Of a stretch of 6,725 bases of DNA, positions 1-5,404 are shown in pieces. The DNA is taken from assembly GCA_016780525.1 (NCBI GenBank), contig JADHLR010000087.1:1-6725 (forward strand), given 5' to 3'. The position numbers and the translations under genes are program-made. The notes beneath the pieces are model-generated. The model was not told where the DNA came from and made no database searches. It saw only the letters and a program-made list of their open reading frames with translations. This stretch comes from Candidatus Puniceispirillum sp. GTDB taxonomy: Bacteria; Pseudomonadota; Alphaproteobacteria; Puniceispirillales; Puniceispirillaceae. How positions within the stretch are numbered: the stretch's first letter is position 1; the number at the start of each line of letters is the position of its first letter.

Positions 1-846
1 TGCTGTCATTTCGTCGGCACCGCCCGGGTTCATAATGCCATAGGACACCCGGCTCATCAGATCTTCACCAAACCTGATTTGCGGGTTCATCGCGCCAGTC
101 GATGCCAGCACGTCACCAGTGACCATATCGCATAAATGTGCCGACATGGTTGTTGACCCGACATCGATGGCCACACCAACAATCTGTTCCTTTAAGCCAG
201 GCCAGACGGCGATGATATCGGTGCCATTGCGCAACGCCACCGTCACCTGCCATTTGCCCGCCCGCAAAATTGGCTGCAATGACCGTATCACATGCAGGTC
301 ACAACTGACTGGCCCACGCACCCGCTCCGGCCATTGTGTCTCAACAGCCTCAACAAGCCGGCGCAGATCGCCAGATGACTCATGCATATCCGGTTCGCGA
401 ACCTCGACAAAACACAGCCTGACAATCGGATCCATCTCGATTTGCCGACCATCAGCCTCTTTTCGGACAAGCTGGTTATGCACCTGGCTTTCGGGCGGTA
501 CGTCAATCACCACATCGGCGCATAATTTTGCCTGGCAGGACAGCCGCCGGCCATCTGCCAAACCACGTTTATCGGCATAGCGTGTTTCGACCGCGGTCAC
601 CGCATCAAGACTGTCATCACCCGATGATATCCCATGTTTGGCAAATTCGCCGGTGCCAACATTGACCTGACAGCGGCCACACATCGCGCGGCCACCACAG
701 ACCGAATCAATATCAACACCAAGCTGCCGCGCTGCCGCAAGAACCGAGGTGCCATGCGGCACCCGCCCCTGACGACCCGACGGGGTAAAGACGATTTTTA
801 CATCGCTGTGTGTTGATCCGGATGGTGTCGATGTTTCCTCGGACAT
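1..846 (-). CDS. RACo/RamA-like corrinoid activator, [2Fe-2S] plus ASKHA domain (DUF4445 family), C-terminus cut by window edge
   Basis: Only the first 282 residues are inside the window, and the frame stays open to base 1. Residues about 15-110 are a plant-type ferredoxin domain with cluster ligands C50, C56, C59 (in VCGGRAMCGRC) and C104 (in RLSCQAK). A linker domain of about 110 residues follows. An actin-like ATPase fold then begins near residue 222 with the phosphate-binding motif D228-V-GSTT, followed by a conserved NPQIRFGEDLMSR stretch. Known relatives (RACo of acetogens, RamA of methanogens) use ATP and an iron-sulfur centre to reduce inactive Co(II) corrinoid to Co(I). Full-length relatives are roughly 600-700 residues, so more than half is missing. 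The ATG at 846 starts 23 bases after the methyltransferase stop and has a weak upstream GGAAG. It is the last gene seen in the corrinoid run and would be a cytoplasmic repair factor for the corrinoid protein encoded at 3900-4604. The family call is firm; the physiological partner is inferred from position. Confidence 0.9.
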   Translation of the reverse strand, partial: MSEETSTPSGSTHSDVKIVFTPSGRQGRVPHGTSVLAAARQLGVDIDSVCGGRAMCGRCQVNVGTGEFAKHGISSGDDSLDAVTAVETRYADKRGLADGRRLSCQAKLCADVVIDVPPESQVHNQLVRKEADGRQIEMDPIVRLCFVEVREPDMHESSGDLRRLVEAVETQWPERVRGPVSCDLHVIRSLQPILRAGKWQVTVALRNGTDIIAVWPGLKEQIVGVAIDVGSTTMSAHLCDMVTGDVLASTGAMNPQIRFGEDLMSRVSYGIMNPGGADEMTA

Positions 847-869
847 GGTCGTTACAGACTTCCGGCTAG

Positions 870-1772
870 CTATGCGTTACGGCGGCGGCGGGTTTGCCGG
901 CGCTCGCGTCCACCCTCGCCAGCAGCGGCCGGTTCACGGAAGCGCGCAATCCAGCGGCGACATTCCGGATCATTACCATTCATCACATTGGCCCCCATGA
1001 TGCCGGTCATTTCCTCGGCATGTAAAGGATTCATGATAGCCGAGGTCATGCCAGCACCAGCCGCCATCGACAAAAAAGCGGCATTCATACCATGCCGGTT
1101 CGGCAAGCCAAATGAGATATTTGACGCCCCGCATGTGGTGTTGACTTGCAACTCATTGCGCAACCGGATGATCAGATCAAGCGCCGAACGACCAGCCATA
1201 TTGATGGCGCCCACCGGCATGATCAGCGGGTCAACAATAACATCTTCGCGCGGGATGCCATAATCGGCGGCACGTTCGACAATCTTTTTCGCCACGTCGT
1301 AACGCACATTCGGATCTTCCGAAATGCCGGTTTCATCATTTGAAATAGCCACCACAGCGGCATTATATTTTTTCACCAGCGGCAACACGCTCTCAAGACG
1401 TTCTTCTTCACCCGTCACCGAATTGACCAGAGGCTTGCCCTTATACGCCGCCAAACCAGCCTCAAGCGCCGCCACAATCGAGCTGTCAATCGCCAGCGGC
1501 ACATCGACAGCAGCCTGAACAAGTCTGATCGATTCGGCAAGAATGGCCGGTTCATCGGCCATCGGAATACCGGCATTCACATCCAGCATGGTGGCACCGG
1601 CCTCGACCTGTGCCACGGCGTCTGCAATCACCCTTGAATAGTCACCAGCAGCCATCTCGGCGGCAAGCAATTTCCGCCCGGTCGGGTTAATGCGCTCGCC
1701 AATCACACAAAAGGGCGCGTCAAACCCAATGACGATTTCTTGTTTATCAGAGGACAGTAAAGTTTTGGTCAT
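870..1772 (-). CDS. methyltetrahydrofolate:corrinoid methyltransferase (MeTr/AcsE-type pterin-binding domain)
   Basis: This 300-residue protein is a single pterin-binding TIM barrel like AcsE/MeTr and the folate module of MetH. Visible signatures are GERINPTGRK (residues 25-34), LDVNAG (63-68, with the pterin-binding Asp64), LAIDSS (93-98), NSVTGEEER (117-125), ISNDETG (143-149), DPLIMPVG (181-188) and CGASNISFGLP (214-224), which carries the conserved Asn218. The family moves a methyl group between N5 of tetrahydrofolate and the cobalt of a corrinoid protein. There is no cobalamin-binding, activation or homocysteine domain, so it is not methionine synthase. In this cluster I infer transfer from the methylated corrinoid protein to THF. 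The start is supported by GGAG seven bases upstream. It follows the MTHFR gene by 27 bases and precedes the activator gene by 23, as expected within an operon. The C-terminal 20 residues form a Gly/Ala/Arg-rich tail with seven arginines in residues 289-298, outside the catalytic barrel. The stop codon is TAG. Confidence 0.93.
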   Translation of the reverse strand: MTKTLLSSDKQEIVIGFDAPFCVIGERINPTGRKLLAAEMAAGDYSRVIADAVAQVEAGATMLDVNAGIPMADEPAILAESIRLVQAAVDVPLAIDSSIVAALEAGLAAYKGKPLVNSVTGEEERLESVLPLVKKYNAAVVAISNDETGISEDPNVRYDVAKKIVERAADYGIPREDVIVDPLIMPVGAINMAGRSALDLIIRLRNELQVNTTCGASNISFGLPNRHGMNAAFLSMAAGAGMTSAIMNPLHAEEMTGIMGANVMNGNDPECRRWIARFREPAAAGEGGRERRQTRRRRNA

Positions 1773-1799
1773 CTATTCGCTCCGGAAAAAGCAGCTAAG

Positions 1800-2705
1800 T
1801 TACGCCGCCGTATGAGTAACATCAAATCCACCTTTCGGCAGCATGCGAATATCACCATTGGCAATAGCACTGGCATAGGCGGCGGTTTTGGCAAATCCGC
1901 CAAATGGATAAAAATGCATATGTTGAATCAGGCAATCCTGATCGGCCACCATGCCCGCCGCCAGATCCGCCAGCAACAGATGCGGTGACTGCACAGTCAT
2001 CAGCTTTGCCACATTGCGGGCCTGTTTTGAAATAAACCGCATTGACGGGCCGATGCCGGAAATCTGCGCAAAGCGGAACAAAGTCTTGATTGTTGCCGGC
2101 CCGGGAACACCAATGCGGATCGGCAATTGATTGCCGGCAGCCCGCACATCACGTTCCCATGCCAGCACAATATCTGCCTCAAAACAAAATTGTGTTTCGA
2201 TATACATGTTCAGCCCATCACGCTTGGCCAGCGCATTTTTGGCGGCCAGTGCCTCGGCAATCTCGCTTTTGGATATATCCGGGCTGCCTTCCGGATGCCC
2301 GGCAACACCAATATTTTGAATGCCATGACGCTGGATCAGGCCGGTTTCCAGCACCTGCATTGAATCGGCAAACGCACCAACCGGCTGGTCAACACCGCCG
2401 CCAATCACCAGCACTTCATTCACACCGGCACGGCTGGTATAGGCCGCCAGCAGCGCGTCAAGCTGATCACTATCACGCAAAGACCGCGCCGCCAGATGCG
2501 GCACCGGGTTCATGCCTTCATTGTGCAGACGTTCGCTGACCGCGACCGTGTCCATCGGGTCACTGCCTGGCAAAAAAGTGACATTTACCGTGGTGCCGGG
2601 ATGCAAACAATCGGCAAAGCTGTCAATTTTGCTGGCGCCAGCTGGCGTCACTTCGATTGACCAGTTCGCCACAGCTTGTTGTATCTGTTCGATTGTCACC
2701 TGCAT
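1800..2705 (-). CDS. methylenetetrahydrofolate reductase (MTHFR/MetF-like)
   Basis: The 301-residue protein matches MTHFR length (E. coli MetF is about 296). In order it shows an IEVTP segment near residue 18 in the place of the MetF EFFPP motif, VNVTFLPG (40-47), NPVPHLAARS (66-75, equivalent to the MetF PHLTC region), a VLVIGGGVDQPVG loop, VAGHPEGSPDI, and YIETQFCFEAD, equivalent to the conserved TQFFFD substrate and flavin region. The family interconverts 5,10-methylene-THF and 5-methyl-THF with FAD. Next to a MeTr and a corrinoid protein, I infer that it runs in the oxidative direction, feeding substrate-derived methyl groups into the folate pool, though a biosynthetic role cannot be excluded. 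The frame is open for another 43 codons to 2834, but the ATG at 2705 is chosen because AAAGAGGG sits just upstream and the upstream codons look unlike the family. The stop is 27 bases before the methyltransferase start. Confidence 0.9.
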   Translation of the reverse strand: MQVTIEQIQQAVANWSIEVTPAGASKIDSFADCLHPGTTVNVTFLPGSDPMDTVAVSERLHNEGMNPVPHLAARSLRDSDQLDALLAAYTSRAGVNEVLVIGGGVDQPVGAFADSMQVLETGLIQRHGIQNIGVAGHPEGSPDISKSEIAEALAAKNALAKRDGLNMYIETQFCFEADIVLAWERDVRAAGNQLPIRIGVPGPATIKTLFRFAQISGIGPSMRFISKQARNVAKLMTVQSPHLLLADLAAGMVADQDCLIQHMHFYPFGGFAKTAAYASAIANGDIRMLPKGGFDVTHTAA

Positions 2706-2890
2706 CGCACCCTCTTTACACTTCAGTAAAACAACACTATCGCGCATCGAAACGCATCTCGCCATCGCTGCATTATTGATGACGCCAGTCACTGCCAATT
2801 TTCGCCGCGCAGAATGACCGTTTGCAGCCGCCAAAGATGGCTTATCAACGCCTCACTATTCCCCGATTACGACATCAGCCGCCTTTACCG
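2706..2890 (-). promoter_or_regulatory. 185-base gap inside the corrinoid cluster, with a weak promoter candidate
   Basis: This is the largest gap inside the one-carbon gene run, lying between the 'virulence factor' stop and the MTHFR start. On the minus strand TTGGCA (2798-2793) and AATAAT (2777-2772) lie 15 bases apart, about 70 bases before the MTHFR ATG. They resemble sigma-70 -35 and -10 boxes, but the spacer is shorter than the usual 16-18, so this is only a candidate. No convincing coding potential or terminator was seen. A four-base-pair hairpin, GCCA/TGGC, at 2830-2841 has no T-run after it. Confidence 0.25.
2710..2717 (-). promoter_or_regulatory. ribosome binding site fixing the MTHFR start
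   Basis: On the minus strand the sequence reads AAAGAGGG, with the GAGG core five bases before the ATG at 2705. This purine-rich stretch favours 2705 over the 43-codon in-frame extension that reaches 2834, whose start has no comparable site. Confidence 0.6.
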
Positions 2891-3220
2891 CTATGAACGC
2901 CCCGCTTCATCCCGTTCAAACCCGCCATTTTCGACAAGTCCGCGCACCCGCTCAGCCGGATAGTCAGCCTCTAGGTCAGCCGCCAGTTTTGCCGCTTCGC
3001 CGTCAAGATCGTCACCACATTCGACAGGTGATGCGCGGCGCCAATCGGCCAGATAATCATCGATTGAATCCGCACCGTCTTTCATCGCTGCTGCATCAAT
3101 AGCAATGGCAAAACGGCGTGGCAATTCTATTTTGGCTTGCTGGCGATTACGTCCGCGCCCGGATTCGGCAATAACCTGGGCGGGAATATCACGCCAAAAT
3201 AAGGTAATCAGATGCGGCAT
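2891..3220 (-). CDS. 'virulence factor' family small protein (PF13769-like) of corrinoid/one-carbon clusters
   Basis: A 109-residue, soluble, mixed-charge protein with no signal peptide or membrane segment. It carries the hallmarks I associate with the family named 'virulence factor': an N-terminal beta-like stretch ending in FWRDIPAQVI (residues 8-17), ELPRRFAIAIDAAAM (32-46), DDYLADWRR (54-62) and ECGDDL (67-72), followed by an acidic/alanine-rich helix and YPAERV (87-92). The biochemical role is not known to me, and the family name is probably historical; nothing here suggests virulence. Its position between DUF1638 and MTHFR points to a role in the corrinoid methyl-transfer module, perhaps as a small accessory or assembly subunit, but that is inference. 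The start is well supported by AAGGAGG nine bases upstream. It begins 45 bases after the DUF1638 stop. The stop is TAG, with a TAA two codons later, so readthrough is not suggested. Confidence 0.85.
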   Translation of the reverse strand: MPHLITLFWRDIPAQVIAESGRGRNRQQAKIELPRRFAIAIDAAAMKDGADSIDDYLADWRRASPVECGDDLDGEAAKLAADLEADYPAERVRGLVENGGFERDEAGRS

Positions 3221-3229
3221 GTTATATTG

Positions 3230-3236
3230 CCTCCTT
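3230..3236 (-). promoter_or_regulatory. strong Shine-Dalgarno for the 'virulence factor' gene
   Basis: The minus strand reads AAGGAGG, followed by nine bases and then the ATG at 3220. It is the best ribosome binding site in the window, suggesting that this small protein is translated more strongly than its neighbours, most of which have weak sites. Confidence 0.75.
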
Positions 3237-3265
3237 ACATTAAATTTAACCCCAACAATGACCGC

Positions 3266-3919
3266 TTATACAGTCGCAGCGGCTGGCTGGCGGCTGTCAC
3301 ACAAATGCTGCAGAAAAGCTGTGTAATCGCCAAATCCGGTAAAGCGATAATCGAAATCCAATTGCAATGTTGCGGCTGCCTGTCTGGCTTTTTCATATAA
3401 GGCAGCATCGTCGGATTGTGCAATATAGAGAACCCGCTTGTAATGCGCAAAATACATATCGCGCAACTGCGGGTGATCGCGCAACCCCATCCCTTTCATG
3501 ACAATCCGTTCGAAATGACGCACCATGTAATCGGTCAGAAAAAACGTACCCAACTCGTCTTCCATGGCGGCGTTAAAACCGGTCTCTCCCATAAAACTCT
3601 GGTAACAATGTGGGCCGGGAATGCGCGTGACTTTGGCGGTTTCAAGAAACGCATCAAGCGCACCACCGGTGCCACAATCTCCATAGATGACGATCGGGGT
3701 AAGGCTCGCCTTGCGCGCCGCATTGATTTTCCGTTTTAGCCCGGGAACAATCTTTTCCGGGTGGTTATGCCAAGCCGCTGGCAAGCAGGTCAATTCCATC
3801 ACACCCGCCGGCATTTGATTGATAATTGCCAACAGTTCCCGCGCCAACGCCCCACACGCAATCAGCCGCAAGCGCGGCATCGCCGCTGGACGATGTGGGT
3901 CAGCCGGTGGCTTGATCAC
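3266..3919 (-). CDS. DUF1638 family protein, function unknown
   Basis: A 217-residue protein of the DUF1638 family, recognised by LIACGALARELL (residues 19-30), LTCLPAAWHNHPEKI (43-57), YGDCGTGGALD (79-89), PGPHCYQSF (101-109), FLTDYMVRHFERI (127-139), KRVLYIAQ (161-168) and a C-terminal YRFTGFGDY. Four cysteines (C22, C45, C82, C105) with H51, H104 and H135 fall inside the conserved blocks, so a metal or corrinoid/thiol site is possible, but no function is established to my knowledge. It has no membrane segment or signal peptide. The longest start is GTG at 3919, overlapping the corrinoid protein gene by 20 bases; the alternative is ATG at 3880 (residue 14), 19 bases after that gene's stop. 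Neither has a clear Shine-Dalgarno site, so translational coupling to the corrinoid gene is likely. The position immediately after a corrinoid protein suggests it acts on or with that protein; this is inference. Confidence 0.85.
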   Translation of the reverse strand: MIKPPADPHRPAAMPRLRLIACGALARELLAIINQMPAGVMELTCLPAAWHNHPEKIVPGLKRKINAARKASLTPIVIYGDCGTGGALDAFLETAKVTRIPGPHCYQSFMGETGFNAAMEDELGTFFLTDYMVRHFERIVMKGMGLRDHPQLRDMYFAHYKRVLYIAQSDDAALYEKARQAAATLQLDFDYRFTGFGDYTAFLQHLCDSRQPAAATV

Positions 3920-4604
3920 GATCGCGTCTGGCCTGGATCATTTCCTTTGCCGTCTCAACGGCCACAGCGGCATCACGGCAATAGGCATCGGCCCCGACAG
4001 ACTCGGCAAAGGCTTCATTCAAAGGCGCCCCTCCGACCAGAACGATATAATCATCACGGATGCCCTTTTCGACCATCGCGTCAATCACCACCTTCATATA
4101 CGGCATGGTTGTCGTCAACAATGCGGACATGCCCAAAATATCTGGCTTATGTTCTTCCAGCGCGTCCAGATAATTTTCAACCGGATTATTGATGCCGAGG
4201 TCAATCACGTCAAAACCGGCACCTTCTAGCATCATCGATACAAGATTCTTGCCAATGTCATGGATGTCGCCCTTGACCGTGCCAATAACCATGGTGCCAA
4301 CACGCGGCGCCCCGGTTTCAGCCAGCAACGGCCGTAAAACCACCATGCCGGCTTTCATCGCATTGGCCGCCATCAAAACTTCCGGCACAAACAGGATGCC
4401 ATCACGAAAATCAATGCCAACGATGGTCATGCCCTCGACCAATGCCTTTGTCAGAACATCATAGGGCGTCCATTTGCGCGCAAGAAGAATTTGCACGCCT
4501 TCCACAATTTCTTCCTGCATTCCATCATAAAGATCGTCATGCATCTGCTGGACAAGTTCATCATCATCCAGATCGGCAAGAATAATGTCTTCTTCATCAG
4601 CCAT
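3900..4604 (-). CDS. corrinoid (B12-binding) protein of a methyltransferase system, MtgC/MtbC-like
   Basis: A 234-residue two-domain protein. Residues about 30-97 are the four-helix B12-binding cap (VLTKALVEGMTIVG, then FVPEVLMAANAMKAGM). Residues about 100-225 are a Rossmann-like cobalamin domain with the base-off signature GDIHDIGKN, in which H115 should be the lower axial cobalt ligand. SALLTTTMPYMK (S160, L162) and VLVGGAPLNEAF (G191-G192) complete the DxHxxG/SxL/GG pattern. Proteins of this build accept a methyl group from a substrate-specific methyltransferase and pass it to a second methyltransferase. MetH can be excluded because only the corrinoid unit is present. The N-terminus is unusually acidic (many Asp/Glu in residues 3-35). 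The ATG at 4604 has GGGGA upstream. It is the first gene of the one-carbon run, after a gap of 163 bases, and its end overlaps or closely abuts DUF1638. The substrate-specific partner is not in the window. Confidence 0.94.
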   Translation of the reverse strand: MADEEDIILADLDDDELVQQMHDDLYDGMQEEIVEGVQILLARKWTPYDVLTKALVEGMTIVGIDFRDGILFVPEVLMAANAMKAGMVVLRPLLAETGAPRVGTMVIGTVKGDIHDIGKNLVSMMLEGAGFDVIDLGINNPVENYLDALEEHKPDILGMSALLTTTMPYMKVVIDAMVEKGIRDDYIVLVGGAPLNEAFAESVGADAYCRDAAVAVETAKEMIQARRDRDQATG

Positions 4605-4767
4605 GGTCTTATTCCCCGTTTAGCGCTGTATCGACAGCCCGCACTGTTTCGACGATTGTTGAAGAAACTATCGCGGTTATAGTAAAATCAAGACGACCGA
4701 ATCTATGCTTGGTTCGACAATTCGTCGGATTTTGCACATATTCGGCACATTATTAGCGTCGTTCCGA
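4605..4767 (-). promoter_or_regulatory. probable promoter/operator region of the corrinoid gene cluster
   Basis: This 163-base gap precedes the first gene of the one-carbon run and is AT-richer than its surroundings. Read as minus strand it holds a -10-like TATAAC at 4681-4676, without a good -35 at the normal distance. On the plus strand there are two related elements, TTCGACAATTCGTCGGA (4713-4729) and TTCGACGATTGTTGAA (4648-4663), each an imperfect palindrome. There is also a direct repeat of GCACAT at 4734-4739 and 4745-4750, one helical turn apart. These could be regulator sites, but such short matches may be chance. I see no cobalamin-riboswitch signature and no T-tailed hairpin ending the upstream gene. 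Confidence 0.4.
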
Positions 4768-5361
4768 TCAATTCTGGCGCTGATGCTTCTGTAAAATCGG
4801 CACACTCACGATAAAAAACAAAAGCGAAATGCCGGTCAGGCCAAATACCTTGAAGGTGATCCAGTCATCGGTGCTAAGCATGCGCCATGCCAGTTCATTG
4901 GCAACAGCCGAAGTCGCAAACATCGCCACCCACAGCCAGCTGATGGCGCGCCAGCCCTGCGGCGTCAGATCAATCTGTTTGCCAATAATGGCGGCCAGCG
5001 GGTTGCGCCCCAGCAATCGCCCCCCCGCAATCAGCGCGGCAAATAACAATGTCACGACCGTTGGTTTGATCTTGATGAAAAGCTCATTGTCAAAATACAA
5101 TGTGAGACCGGCAAAAAAGACCAGTGCGGCACAGCCAATTGCGGCCATAAGCGAGACCCGCCTTTCCATATGCCAGCTCAGCGCCAGTGACACCAATGTC
5201 GCCGCCACCAGAACTTTCACACTTAACATCAGATCGCTATAGAGATAATTGGTGCCAAAAAACAACAGCAACGGGCCAAAATCAAAGAGCATTTTGCGCC
5301 CATTATGTTGCGGCGCGTCGGTGTCTGACTCGGCTTTTGGTAACGGTTCAGGTGATTTCAT
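4768..5361 (-). CDS. yciB: septation protein A, inner-membrane protein of the YciB/IspZ family
   Basis: A polytopic membrane protein with about six hydrophobic segments. Numbered from a GTG at 5370 they lie near residues 29-45, 47-66, 73-93, 101-121, 140-160 and 173-194. Family signatures are FDFGPLLLFF at the start of the first segment, GLTLYFDNELFIKIKPTVV (88-106), where YciB proteins have a conserved F-IK-KPT motif, and DDWITFKVFGLTGISLLF (168-185). The family is a cell-envelope protein linked to septation and intracellular spread in Shigella; its exact activity is unsettled. A polar stretch of roughly 25 residues precedes the first segment. Two starts are possible, GTG at 5370 or ATG at 5361. 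The ATG is preferred because GGA lies a few bases upstream, while the GTG has no ribosome site. It follows dusA by about 43 bases and is probably co-transcribed with it. No link to the one-carbon genes downstream is evident. Confidence 0.88.
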   Translation of the reverse strand: MKSPEPLPKAESDTDAPQHNGRKMLFDFGPLLLFFGTNYLYSDLMLSVKVLVAATLVSLALSWHMERRVSLMAAIGCAALVFFAGLTLYFDNELFIKIKPTVVTLLFAALIAGGRLLGRNPLAAIIGKQIDLTPQGWRAISWLWVAMFATSAVANELAWRMLSTDDWITFKVFGLTGISLLFFIVSVPILQKHQRQN

Positions 5362-5404
5362 ATTATCCACTCATCAAAAGATTGTGACAGACCAAAAACG
5401 ACTG

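Noticed and set aside
119..580. Plus-strand frame of 153 codons at the left end.
   Set aside because: It is the shadow of the RACo-like gene, whose minus-strand translation shows an intact ferredoxin domain and the start of an ASKHA domain.
852..872. TAG stops of the methyltransferase and 'virulence factor' genes as pyrrolysine codons, prompted by the methyltransferase context.
   Set aside because: Reading through meets another stop after six codons (852-854) and one codon (2885-2887) respectively, so the products would hardly change and no family sequence continues.
2090..2539. Plus-strand frame of 149 codons opposite the MTHFR gene.
   Set aside because: Antisense to a clear enzyme gene; composition is rich in His, Pro, Gln and Arg, as expected of a shadow frame.
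2706..2834. Longer MTHFR reading frame starting at 2834 (43 extra codons).
   Set aside because: The extra codons do not resemble MTHFR N-termini, and the ATG at 2705 has a good ribosome binding site and gives the normal family length.
2830..2841. Hairpin GCCA-AAGA-TGGC as a terminator after the 'virulence factor' gene.
   Set aside because: The stem is only four base pairs and no T-run follows on the minus strand.
4605..4767. Possible cobalamin riboswitch ahead of the corrinoid gene.
   Set aside because: No B12-box-like conserved sequence was seen and the gap is short for that riboswitch class.
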